Source of the DNA: Liquidambar formosana | Taxonomy: Eukaryota > Streptophyta > Magnoliopsida > Saxifragales > Altingiaceae | DNA: 64,000 bases | Assembly (NCBI GenBank): GCA_039720395.1 | Contig: CM077823.1 | Location: forward strand, 35,298,371 to 35,362,370 | Direction: 5' to 3' | Shown: positions 24,401 to 34,138 of the stretch, one piece after another | Layout: every line of letters begins with the position of its first letter | Numbering within the stretch: position 1 is the stretch's first letter | Made by a program: the position numbers and the translations under genes | The notes under the pieces: model-generated | What the model saw: the letters and a program-made list of their open reading frames with translations, nothing else | Databases searched by the model: none | Told to the model about the DNA's origin: nothing

Positions 24401-25163
24401 CAAGTCCACTGCCAACTTGGCGGTGTCTCTTCCTTTAAGTTCAGCAAGTTTTTTCCTTTCCTCACTGATTAACTCTCTGTTATCTTCTCCCTATTTTTTT
24501 TTCTCTCACTATTTCCTCTCTATTCTCAATATAATGCCCTCTCAATATAGGAATCCTCTTTTTACCTCCCTCCCCCCTGAGCTCCTTAAAGCTCTCTCTA
24601 TTTATAGGGAAAATTCTCAGTGTAGGATCGTCACCCCTGACCTCACTTCTCACCCACTTCTTTATTATAAACGAGGCATAGTGCCTGCCAGATAATTAGT
24701 TTTCTCACAAAAAACTATCCCTAACAACCTCTCGACTCTGATGGAAAGCTAGCCGTCCTCTTCTTTATTCATTTCCTCTATCTACCATCCCACTCCCTTT
24801 AATACAGAAGATTATCTTCCTCACAAAAGACCATCCCTGACAACCTCTCAACTGTGATGGGAAGTTGGCCGTCCTCTTCCTTATTTCCTTCCCTCACCTA
24901 ACATCCCACTTCCTTTTTTCTTACGGAAGATTACCTTCTCTACTTTTCTTTTATATTTTCTTACATCCACCTACCATCCCACTTCTCTTTTTATAGAAGA
25001 TTACCTTTCCCATCTTTTTTATATTTCCCCACACCTAACTTCTCCTACTAACCCACTTGTTTGCTTTGCTCGCAGAAAATAGACTTAAATTGACAATAAA
25101 CATCATAAACCTCATCATCGGGAACTCACCATCAAAATATAAGGACAAAATGGGATGTCTACA
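21496..25163. mobile_element. Giant inverted-repeat (foldback) element, 3.7 kb
   Basis: The left end TGTAGACATCCCATTTTGTC is mirrored at the right end, finishing GGGATGTCTACA at 25163. The two arms (about 21496-23066 and 23588-25163) are inverted copies for more than 1.5 kb, around a ~520-bp spacer. The arms resemble an LTR and adjoining sequence: TG start, and the phrase GGGTGCCTAACACCTTCCCA near the inner end. This could be two retrotransposon ends in inverted order. The flanking 5 bases (CATGG and TATGC) do not form a TSD. Its right edge coincides with the start of the right segmental duplicate. Mirror ORFs in the arms are non-coding. Confidence 0.75.
23067..23587 (-). other. Spacer of the giant inverted repeat, with Helitron-like end
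   Basis: The non-palindromic loop. On the minus strand it ends with the hairpin CCGTGCACTGCACGG, then AGCTAGT at about 23077-23083. This matches a Helitron 3' terminus and suggests the loop came from such an insertion. The opposite end is not identifiable. Confidence 0.4.
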
Positions 25164-25689
25164 TATGCTTATTTGTACAGACATATGGAGCCCATATATC
25201 TTTTGTAAATATTAGGAGAAGAAGCTAAGCTAAATGCCCTATATGCTGTAAAGCTAGATAAATTGTGAAAATAGGCCCCAGCCATTTCAAAATTTTTTGG
25301 GGCTTGATCACATTGGCCTAAATGACGCCCACTCAGGCCTTAGCCCATAGTTGTAGGAAGAGATTTTCCTATCACTTGGCCAAGAAGTGGAAGAGAAAGG
25401 TGTGAGATCAACTCTCATTTTGCTATCTTCTCAACTAATGAGGAAGGATTGTGGCACTAGCATATCTAGTATATATCACGATATTAATGCAGCAAAATTT
25501 TAGCTTCATTAGCCAAATAGAGCCCATATTCAACCAATTAGTGGGATAATTAAACCATGATCAATTTTATAAATGTCTTGATGTAAGATTGACAGAATTC
25601 CCTCTGTATAATCATCTTAATGGAGCCCATGTAAATCCAAAGTTTTAGATCAAGTAAAATTAATGCTCGCCCCCTTTCCCCCAACCACA

Positions 25690-25692
25690 CCC

Positions 25693-25713
<21 letters not shown>
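25690..25713. repeat. Poly-C tract, 24 bases
   Basis: An uninterrupted C-run followed by an A-run. The matching site in the left duplicate (2895-2926) is C-rich but interrupted. The minus strand is poly-G. Confidence 0.9.
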
Positions 25714-25723
<10 letters not shown>

Positions 25724-26200
25724 AGGAGTAAGAAATACAAATTTAAAAAATAAAATAAAATTGTAATTAGTCATGGGAATTAAGCAATTAATAAATTTGC
25801 ATGTTGAATCCACGCCCATGCAAATTTCCAATGCTGCGTCGGACCCATCTCCATGAAGGTGTAAAATATCACAGATTAGTGTTGGTCAAGTAATTTTCCA
25901 TGCAAAATTAGAACCATCACATACAAGAAATAATAATTTGGTTGGGCCCACAACAAAAGTAAGAGCAATTATTTGTTAGTTGAAAAATGTAAGAGCAACC
26001 TCATTCGCTGAATTCATGTCAAGCTAATGGGCTTATTCAAACCCATTCAATTATAGGAAATAGATTTTATATTCTCACAATTGTATTGCTAAATGAGTAT
26101 GTCGATCATGTATTAGGAGTTGTATTCTATGTATTGACCTAATATACTTTATAATCCATTAATATACGATGTACAATTTTCAACACAGGCTGATATAAGT

Positions 26201-26598
26201 TAGGATAAATTGTAGATAACCCCCTTGAAGTACAGGGGGTCAATAGCAAATAATCTCTCTTATGTTTTAATTTTACCAATGTGCTTCCCTTATATTTTAA
26301 TTTTTGTCAATGTATCTCACCGTCACTCGCCGTTGATGAAATTTGACAAAAATTAGTCATGTGATATGCATGTGACATCGTTAACGGATTTGTGTTGCCC
26401 AAAATGTCCTTGACTAAAGGATGCACGTGATGGGGAGGATGTAGAACATATCAGTCTTTTCACATTTACCATTAACAATGTTAAACCAATTAATTAAATT
26501 CCCAACTAAACTAAAGAGCACATTGGTGAAAATTAAAACATAAAAGGGTTATTTATTGACCTCCTATACTTCAAAGGAGTTTTCTGTAATTTGCCCTA
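26201..26598. mobile_element. MITE with ~47-bp TIRs and 5-bp TSD
   Basis: A 398-bp element. The left end TAGGATAAATTGTAGATAAC is the inverse of the right end (CTGTAATTTGCCCTA). Pairing continues through the CCCTTGAAGTACAGGGGGTC motif. It is flanked by TAAGT at 26196-26200 and 26599-26603. The left duplicate has no such sequence at the matching place (near 3425), so it inserted after the duplication or was lost there. Confidence 0.75.
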
Positions 26599-26974
26599 TA
26601 AGTCATATCACCAATATGGGTTTTTAACCAAAAGTACTGGAGGAGAAGTCAAGATGATATTCTCATAAAATTCAAAACAGCCCAACACAAATTTTCAACC
26701 CCTATATAATTTCTTTTGGATGTGTAAAGGCATGGGTTTCCTTTAATTAAATTGCTAAATCTATATTTAAAACAACCTTAAGACTAAAGTTCTTCAATTT
26801 TAACCAATGGGTTTATTAACTAGGTGGACCTTCCATCCAAAGTCAATCTGCCCTTAATGCTTAGAGATATATTTTGATCAACAAATAAAGCCACGTTCCA
26901 TTATCTAATGAAAGAAATGTGTAAATTTATCTGATATTTATCATATGTTTCCTTAAAAATACTAGCATAGTACC

Positions 26975-26977
<3 letters not shown>

Positions 26978-27010
<33 letters not shown>
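26978..27010. repeat. (ATT)n microsatellite
   Basis: Eleven ATT-type units, 100 bp downstream of the CXE stop codon. Confidence 0.9.
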
Positions 27011-27011
<1 letters not shown>

Positions 27012-27110
27012 ATAAGAAACGGTCAAGAGTTTTATAAAAGATAAGTCAATAATTATAATAAAGCAAATCAATTAAAAACAAAAAACAAACATATCTACCA
27101 ACGTAACCAA

Positions 27111-28013
27111 CTACTCTTGGTTTATGAAGGACGCAAACCGTTTGGTCAAAGCCACAGCCTTGTCACAAGTGGGGTTCCACAAATGAAAGCTGTGCTCCTC
27201 ACCTTCATTCTCCATAATCTCCACCGTCCCTTTCCAACCACTCTTCTTCAACTCCTCATAATAGCGCCACCCCACCTCTCTCAAATGATCCTTCTCAGCC
27301 ACAGACACCAACACCCTCTCACACCCTATCCTAGCCAAATCCTCTACAGCCGGTTTCAGCCTAGGATCTTCCAACCCCTTATTACTCGGACACATGTGCA
27401 GCCACATCTCATCATCATCCGTTCCCCCAAAATAAGGGTGCACCAAAACCATCCCAACCACCTTCACACCGGGTAACCCAATTGTCCCGACCCGAACCGT
27501 CATCGTGTGCGATATGTTACCGCCGGCGCTGTTCCCACCGATAAAAACCCGGTTAAAATCTGCGTGATCGTTCAACCACGGATCGGGTCCATCCCCGTTA
27601 GCATGAGATGCGACCCACTGGAGCCCAGCCCATGAGTCTTCGTAGCAAGCGGGTATCGGGTGATCCGGGAATAACCCGTAATCGATCGAGACGACAATGG
27701 TGTTGGCTTCGGCAGCAAGAAGATTGGCGTAGTTATGGTGGGTAGGAGAGGAGGCAGATTGCATGCAAAAGCCTCCGCCATGGATGTAGAATAGAAGAGG
27801 TAGTTTTTGACCCGGGTGGGTTATTTTGGGCATGAAGAGGCGGGCGGAAAGTCCAGATTGGGGTGATACCACGACGTCTTTGGATCGGACCCCGGTTTGT
27901 GGATCGTCGGAAGGGGGAATTCTTTGGGTTGGGCTATAGACTTGGACACGGCCATCCTTGTACACTCTGAAAAAGCGGCAATCGTAGGATACTTCATCGT
28001 TGCTCGACTCCAT
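27111..28013 (-). CDS. Carboxylesterase (CXE), YGLFP group, copy 2
   Basis: A 300-residue single-exon carboxylesterase and direct duplicate of the gene at 3904-4806, with the same length and about 92% amino-acid identity. All expected catalytic features are present: HGGG at 78-81, Ser162 in GNSAG, Asp242 and His274. It shares the YGLFP motif at 112-116 and the Asn before the nucleophile. The start codon at 28013 follows a leader that contains a TATA-like element, AATATAAA, at 28073-28080. Most changes from copy 1 are conservative and none touches the triad, so selection has probably kept the enzyme working. Cytosolic, substrate unknown; a small-molecule ester or a related elimination substrate is the family expectation. 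Confidence 0.94.
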   Translation of the reverse strand: MESSNDEVSYDCRFFRVYKDGRVQVYSPTQRIPPSDDPQTGVRSKDVVVSPQSGLSARLFMPKITHPGQKLPLLFYIHGGGFCMQSASSPTHHNYANLLAAEANTIVVSIDYGLFPDHPIPACYEDSWAGLQWVASHANGDGPDPWLNDHADFNRVFIGGNSAGGNISHTMTVRVGTIGLPGVKVVGMVLVHPYFGGTDDDEMWLHMCPSNKGLEDPRLKPAVEDLARIGCERVLVSVAEKDHLREVGWRYYEELKKSGWKGTVEIMENEGEEHSFHLWNPTCDKAVALTKRFASFINQE

Positions 28014-28072
28014 TGAAAGAACTATGAAGTAAAAGTTATGAGGCAGGATTCCTCCTTTGGTAAGAGATTAGG

Positions 28073-28080
28073 TTTATATT
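28073..28080 (-). promoter_or_regulatory. TATA-like box of CXE copy 2
   Basis: AATATAAA on the minus strand, 60-67 bp upstream of the start codon. Confidence 0.45.
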
Positions 28081-28200
28081 TTTTTTTTCTTATAAAAGAA
28101 GGGACAGATGGTTGGACTGTTTGGTACATGTGAATGTATGAATGGCATTTCTCACCAAACTTTCCTCACTCATGCTTCACCACTAAAAAAATTTGTGAAC

Positions 28201-28479
28201 CCCAAGGGTAGCTCAGTCGGCGAGCTAGGAATTACAAATTAGGAAGCAAATGTTTTGATTTCAATTCTTGCTAAATCTATTATCTATACAAGATTTTATA
28301 GTTCTCATAGATCTTGAACTTATCAAATCCATAGCCAATGACCCTTGGGGATGTTAGTGGCATGTCCTATCCCAATAGGGATGTGGGGTTTGCGGAGGTT
28401 TTGGATTCGACTCCGTATAAGTGCGTGTGGATGTGTGTTCTCTTATCATTCGGCCAAAAAAAAAAAAAAAAAAAAAAAA
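28201..28479 (+). mobile_element. tRNA-like SINE, right copy
   Basis: Same element as 5001-5299. The head GGTAGCTCAGTCGGCGAGCT is very close to a tRNA A-box region. GGATTCGACTCC near 28405 resembles a B box. A long A-run (28456-28479) ends it. AACCCC occurs at both edges and may be a short TSD. It is a retroposon, not a functional tRNA gene. Confidence 0.7.
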
Positions 28480-28771
28480 CCCCTTACTATATATAATAAA
28501 GTGATGCATATTTCAACTAACAAGGCTAAAATAGCTACAAAAATAAAAATACTCGTAGTAGGAGTGATGAGAGTGGCCTACAGTAGATGAATTCTTGCGG
28601 CCAGTACAAACTAGAAACCCCAATTATCATAAAATCCATTTTCGCCATGCCATCCTGTAATCGCAGATTTTTTATTTATTAATCCAATTATCACATCATT
28701 TGGGCAAATATATTAGAATGAAGGAGTTCTAAACTTGCAATATATCGCATTGGTTTATATTTTTTCCTTTA

Positions 28772-29001
28772 CCATCTATTTGGTTCATAGATTCTACCAA
28801 GAAAAAAAAAACAAAGGAAAGGAAAAAAAATGAGGAGGAAAGAAAATAAAAGGAGAAGATAAACTCATATCAAACCAAAATTATTTCAATTTTTCTTTTT
28901 TTTTTATTCTTCTAATTTTCCATTGCAACCAAATAAAGAAAAGTATAATTCATTATATATATATTTTTTTCCTTGATAAAATCTACAAACCAAATAGAGC
29001 C
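28772..29001. mobile_element. Tourist-like MITE, copy C
   Basis: A 230-bp element with ends CCATCTATTTGGTT and AACCAAATAGAGCC, flanked by TTA on both sides. Same family as 1948-2176, in the opposite orientation judging by the internal poly-purine side. Confidence 0.75.
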
Positions 29002-30017
29002 TTAGGGAAATTTTGTAATTTAACGTTTCGAGGCTCAATCCAACTACATAAACATTTTTATTCATGGGCGGAGGGAGGTGGAGATAGGGATGAAACGATC
29101 TACTCCCATATATATTTTTTTCATACAATTTTTTCAAGAATTGCCAATTTGATCCTCCCAAATTTTGATCATTCCATAAATTCGACCCATCCAAGATAGT
29201 ATATATATATATTCTTTCCTTTTGTGTTATGAATAAGATGGGGCTGGAAAAGAGTATAGTTACAAGATCACATATCGGCATAACTGAATAAAAACATGAG
29301 TATTTGTTTTAAGAGTGCATAATGTTCCACCTCTCCTTCAAGAGGTAGGGCATTTTTGAGGTTAAGTGTAGGTTGATTTTATAGGCCCTTGGTCCTCGTT
29401 TGGTCTATATAACATATGTAAACTTCCTCATTTATGTATTGTGTGTATGAGTTACTTATAACCTATGTGTGTATAGCAAAAACAAAACTAAAAATTTTAC
29501 CTTCCCAAAAGTTTTATTTTGCTCCAAAAAAAAAATTAAAAAAAATAATTCTTTTGTCAATTTGACCCTTCCATTAAAATTAAAAATCAAAACCCTTTGT
29601 TTTTTAGCTTTTAACCCTAGTTTATTAGCCTAAATTAAACTTTGCCTTTTAAACTACAAGGGGAATAGCCCCATTTTAGTTGATTATTGTCTTTGTAACT
29701 CTACGCCCCAACACTAGCATGATTTGTTCGCTTTTGGTTATTTCTCACGGTTTTAACACATGATACCAGTTGGGAAACAAAATCTACATATATAACAAAA
29801 TCATTTTTACTTGTCAAGTGATATGAGATTCCAAGGTATTACAGTCTTAACCCTCGATCCAAAACTAATTTTTTAGCTCGCATTTAACTATCATGCCACT
29901 CAAAAGATGAATCTGGCTCAAAAAAAAAAAAAAAAAAAGGAAGAGAGAGATGAATTTGGTAATGAATCCACCCTGTTATTATTCATAATAAACATACACC
30001 AACATAGTGCCTACCAT
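29002..30017. other. Intergenic, partly duplicated
   Basis: 29200-29365 matches 19190-19315, with shared phrases such as AATAAGATGGGGCTGG and CATATCGGCAT. The remainder shows nothing recognisable apart from poly-A tracts. Confidence 0.45.
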
Positions 30018-30926
30018 CTACTCTTGGATTATGAAGGAAGCAAACTGTTTGGTCAAAGCCACAGCCTTATCACAAGTGATGTTGTGCACATGGAAGCAAT
30101 GCTCTTCCCCTTTATTCTCCACAATCTCCACCGTTCCTTTCCATCCACTCTTCTTCAACTCCTCATAATACCGCCACCCCACCTCTCTCAAGTGATCTTT
30201 CTCTGCCACAAACACCAACACCCTCTCACACCCTAGCTTAGCCAGATCCTCTGCAGCCGGTTTCAGCCTAGGATCATCCAACCCTTTATTAGTTGGACAC
30301 ATGTACAACCACATCTCATCATCAGGCGTACCCCCAAAATAAGGGTGGGCCAAAACCACCCCAACAACCTTCATGCCGGGTGGTAACCCGATACACCCGA
30401 CCCGAACCGCCATGGTGTGCGAAATATTACCACCCGCGCTGTCCCCACCTATGAAAACCCGGTTAAAATCAGCATGATCGTTCAACCACGGATCAAGTCC
30501 ATCCCCATTAACATGAGATGCGACCCACTGGAGTGCAGCCCAGGAGTCATCGTAGCATGAGGGTATGGGTCGACCCGGGAATAACCCGTAATCAACAGAT
30601 ACGGCGATGATGTTGGCTTCGGAGACAAGAAAATTGAGGTACCTATGGTATTGGGGAGCGTAAGGAGAAAGCATGCAAAAGCCTCCACCGTGGATGTAGA
30701 ATAGGAGAGGCAATTTTTGACGCGGGTCAGTGATTTTGGGCATGAATATGCGGGCGGATAAACCGGTTTCAGGAGATATTACAACATCTTTGGATCGGAT
30801 CCCGGTTTGTGGATCCTCAGAAGGGGGGGCTTTCTCATTGCCGGGTGTATACACTTGGATACGGCCATCTTTGTATACTCGGAAGAAGCGGCAGTCATAT
30901 GATAGTTCATCATTGCTTGACGCCAT
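30018..30926 (-). CDS. Carboxylesterase (CXE), YGLFP group, copy 3
   Basis: A 302-residue single-exon carboxylesterase. The ORF is open 19 codons further up, but MASSNDE at 30926 aligns with the paralogues and is the preferred start. Seen: HGGG 79-82, Ser163 in GDSAG, Asp244 in AEKD, His276 in GEEHCFHV. Unlike copies 1 and 2 it keeps the standard Asp before the nucleophile. It has YGLFPGRPIP at 113-122 instead of YRLAPEHP. Its closest relative in the window is the broken copy at 38570-39479, with the same length and the same C-terminal phrases. A TATATAA box lies at 31011-31017, about 85 bp upstream. The triad is intact, so an active hydrolase is likely; substrate unknown. Confidence 0.93.
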   Translation of the reverse strand: MASSNDELSYDCRFFRVYKDGRIQVYTPGNEKAPPSEDPQTGIRSKDVVISPETGLSARIFMPKITDPRQKLPLLFYIHGGGFCMLSPYAPQYHRYLNFLVSEANIIAVSVDYGLFPGRPIPSCYDDSWAALQWVASHVNGDGLDPWLNDHADFNRVFIGGDSAGGNISHTMAVRVGCIGLPPGMKVVGVVLAHPYFGGTPDDEMWLYMCPTNKGLDDPRLKPAAEDLAKLGCERVLVFVAEKDHLREVGWRYYEELKKSGWKGTVEIVENKGEEHCFHVHNITCDKAVALTKQFASFIIQE

Positions 30927-32415
30927 TGGTGATTTGATGGAATTAGGAAGAAAATTTTCTAAGGTTTGATGGATACAGAACAAGTGAAGCTGTCCTAGGT
31001 ACGAATAAGTTTATATATTGGGAGGAAAATGGTTGGGCTGTTTGGATCATTGGAAAACATGAAAGGAAGCGACTACCTAACTTTCTTCACTTATGCTTGA
31101 CCACTTGTGATTTTATTACCCTCATATTTACAATGTCATGAGTTTTCAGTAAGAAAGATATAAAATGGGTTTTTTAGTTGTGATTGAGTCTATCTCATAA
31201 ATTTGGTTCTAAGAGTTGATGCGTTAGCAGCCATACTGTGCACAGCACTAAATCCTAAATCTGATTAAGCCTGTTTCTCTTTAGAGAAAACGATTTTGGG
31301 GTTTGAAGCTCGATCTCTTTAAGTCAAAAATAAATAAATAAATTTAGAGGACTAATCCTATGAGATGGTGTGCAAGGTTAGTACCGCGAGAGATCAACCA
31401 TTTTATCTCTCCTTTTGCAAGATTGTGCACGCAAGGCTAGCTTGATGGAACTAATTTCCAAACTAAATCTTAATGATTTTGATGGAACCAATCAAAATCA
31501 CTCTTGATGTACGTCCCAACAACCCTTTTGTTATAAGGGTGCAAACTATTTAGGCAGTTAGGTTAGAGCGTGGATAACAAGTAGGGGTAGGGGCCGGTGG
31601 AATAGTATTGACTCCTTCTTGTGTGATTTAATGATCAAATACGTATCTCCCTTTCTTGGGTGGGTGAGTTTTTTTCTCATTCCACGTGGCACAACGTCAA
31701 ATTACCGATTTAATTTCAAATTTTGATATAAAATCTCAAAAACTATTTCCAATGCCGTTCCATTCGAGATCTTAAACTTTAGATAATGGCTCCATCGACT
31801 ATGTGACGTGTTCCGTAGGATTCTCCATACAATAAAGAAAGTTGTCCATGTGACATGATTTACTCTATGATCCCAGTTAATTTTGCAATATGCAATTAAA
31901 AAAATATTCTTATCACTTCTTTTCACATTCATAGCACGGGTTTAAAACTAGTATGGAGTATAAAAATGTAAACTTCCTCTTTACAAGAAAGTAACCACCA
32001 TAGCGATAAAAATATATCAAAGTAAATACTAAAATTAAAGAAGGCAAATAAATGTGATAAATTTTTTGAAATTTTAACGTTGTCAAAATATATCTGACAC
32101 AACGTGCATTAAAATTCAAGACCCACATACCCCATCATAACTCATAATAAAAATATTTTAAAAATAATAATAATTTGAAGACAGTATGTTGAATACATGG
32201 TAAGCTTTCAATGACATTTTTGAAAAAACATTTTTCATCTCTATTAGACTTTTTTAATTTTTACAATGATAAACTGTCATGATAGTCATACCTTAATAGA
32301 TCTAGATCTTGTGATAATTGGGAACAAAAAAGCCATTACTGTGTGGGTGTGATCTATAAAAATAATGGACGGCTCAAATCAAAAACCAAAAAATTGGTGA
32401 GGCCAACCCATGTCT
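30927..32415. other. Intergenic spacer between CXE copies 3 and 4
   Basis: It contains the promoter of copy 3. Otherwise no gene is seen. GCACGGGTTTAAAACTAGT at about 31934-31952 looks like a worn Helitron 3' end. Confidence 0.45.
31011..31017 (-). promoter_or_regulatory. TATA box of CXE copy 3
   Basis: TATATAA on the minus strand, 85-91 bp before the start codon. Confidence 0.5.
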
Positions 32416-33336
32416 CTAATACCTAGCAACCAATTTTTGGTTTATGAAGGATGCAAACTTTTTGGTCAAAGCCACAGCCTTCTCATTAGTGAGGTTGAGC
32501 AAATGAAAGGAATGTTTTTCCCCTTGTGTCTCCAAAATCTCCACCTTACCTTTCCATCCACTTCTCTTCAACTCCTCATAGTACCACCATGCCACCTCTC
32601 TCAAATGATCAATCTCAGCCACAAACACCAACACCCTCTCACACCCTAACCTAGCCAGATCCTCTTCGGTCGGTTTCAGCCTAGGATCTTCCAACCCACC
32701 ATTACTTGGACACATGTACAGCCACATCTTATCATCATCCGTACCCCCAAAAAAAGGGTGTATCAAAACCAACCCAACCACCTTCAAACCGGGTAACCCG
32801 ATTTTCCCGACCCGAACTGCCATGTTGTGCGATATGTTACCACCCGCACTGTTCCCACCTATAGAAACCCGCTTAAAATCCGCATGATCATTCAACCAAT
32901 CATCGGGTCCATCGCCTTTAGCATGAGACGCCACCCACTGGAGCCCAGCCCACGAGTCTTCGTAACATGCGGGTATGGGGCGACCCGGAAAAATTCCGTA
33001 ATTGATGGAGACGGCGATAGCGTTAGCTTGGGAGACAAGAAAATTGAGGAAGTGATGGTGGATGGGGTAGAAGGCAGATTGCATGCAAAAGCCTCCGCCG
33101 TGGATGTAGAATAGAAGAGGGAGTTTTTTATCCGGGTCAGTGATTTGGGGAATGAATATGCGGGCGGATAATCTGGTTTTTGGCGATATTACAACGTCTT
33201 TGGATCGGACCCCGGTTCGTGGATCCTCCGAAGGGGGAATTTTCTCAGTACAAGGCCTGTATACTTGTACACGGCCATCTTTGTATACTCGGAAAAAGCG
33301 GCAGCTGAAGGCTACTTGATTGCCACTTGAGTCCAT
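32416..33336 (-). CDS. Carboxylesterase (CXE), YGIFP group, copy 4
   Basis: A 306-residue single-exon carboxylesterase starting MDSSGNQ at 33336. Catalytic parts are complete: HGGG 79-82, Ser163 in GNSAG, Asp243 in AEID, His275 in GEKHSFHL. It is the most divergent of the left-hand group. The usual acidic residue before YG is Asn (NYGIFP, 112-117), the catalytic Asp sits in EIDH rather than EKDH, and the protein ends with four to five extra residues (LVARY) beyond the usual INQ(E/K). A pyrimidine-rich tract and a TTAATAAATAATCC stretch near 33415-33430 may serve as the core promoter. Fold and triad support enzyme activity. The motif changes near the active site could alter substrate choice. 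Confidence 0.92.
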   Translation of the reverse strand: MDSSGNQVAFSCRFFRVYKDGRVQVYRPCTEKIPPSEDPRTGVRSKDVVISPKTRLSARIFIPQITDPDKKLPLLFYIHGGGFCMQSAFYPIHHHFLNFLVSQANAIAVSINYGIFPGRPIPACYEDSWAGLQWVASHAKGDGPDDWLNDHADFKRVSIGGNSAGGNISHNMAVRVGKIGLPGLKVVGLVLIHPFFGGTDDDKMWLYMCPSNGGLEDPRLKPTEEDLARLGCERVLVFVAEIDHLREVAWWYYEELKRSGWKGKVEILETQGEKHSFHLLNLTNEKAVALTKKFASFINQKLVARY

Positions 33337-33761
33337 TGCTTGAGCTAAGCTAGGAAGTGAAAATTCTAAAGGTTGATGAGCAAAGGAGAAGTGTGGCTTT
33401 TTTTTTATCAGAGTAGGATTATTTATTAAGAGGAGGATTAGGGGAATAGAATGTGAAAGGGACTTGGGTTTTGTAGCTGAAAAGGATCGTTAACAAACCC
33501 TACACAAATAATACCATATTATTTCTTATCAATAGCACGATAACAACATTGTCCTTCCTTCCTTGGTCTCTCTCTCTCTTTCTCTCTCTTTTTTATTTTT
33601 TCTTGGTTTTTTAATCTGTGGGAAATTTAAATCTTTAGCCCAATTAATGTTCTTGATATGGGCTGATGTTATGATAACCCAGTGACATTTGCTTTATCTA
33701 TTAAGTAAATAATTTTAAATTTAAGTTTACAAAAAAGCATTAATCCTTGTCTTTTGATATT
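33337..33761. other. Upstream region of CXE copy 4
   Basis: Promoter-side DNA with a (CT)n tract at 33569-33592. No other feature seen. Confidence 0.5.
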
Positions 33762-34129
33762 GGGGGCCTTTATTGGCAGCCCAATACTTGTTTTATATCT
33801 CTTTATTTATTTTATATTTTAAAGTTTTATAAAAAATATGAAAGGTTTTCATGAAAATAGGTCTTTTAAACAAATTTATACAACAACATTTTCCAAAAAA
33901 AAATTATTTAAGTTAATTTTTTTAGCCATTTATGAAATAGAGACTGTCAATGACCAAAAAACCTACTTATATAATCGATTTTTGAAAACTTTAATTTTAC
34001 AAAATTGTTTAAAATGATATTTTTTGATAGGTAGCGTGTTTAATTTTTATGAAAATCTAATATAATTTTCATAAAATTTTAAAATGTAAAATAAGTAAAG
34101 AATAAATAGCAAATAACAATAGAGACCCC
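33762..34129. mobile_element. Palindromic Mutator-type MITE, second copy
   Basis: A 368-bp fold-back related to 2428-2827 (shared ATTGGCA near the end and CAATAGAGACCCC). It is flanked by TTTGATATT (33753-33761) and TTTAATATT (34130-34138), a 9-bp TSD with one mismatch. Confidence 0.7.
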
Positions 34130-34138
34130 TTTAATATT

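Larger units (their letters stand above)
25164..28618. repeat. Segmental duplication, right copy
   Basis: Direct repeat of 2270-6377, with the same gene order and orientation. It lacks the MITE and Helitron of the left copy and has its own MITE (26201-26598). About 270 bp near 25315-25590 are also absent from the left copy. Confidence 0.85.

Noticed and set aside
27117..27476. Plus-strand ORFs opposite each CXE gene (also near 3787, 29907, 32410, 38558, 59603, 60015)
   Set aside because: They are antisense shadows of conserved CXE coding sequence: the same frames appear open opposite every paralogue and encode no known family.
28201..28300. A functional tRNA gene
   Set aside because: The A-box region is tRNA-like, but no cloverleaf closes, and the sequence runs on into a poly-A-tailed SINE.
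31917..31952. A further Helitron 3' end
   Set aside because: The CTAGT ending is present, but the hairpin is half lost and no 5' end was found, so it is mentioned only in the spacer entry.
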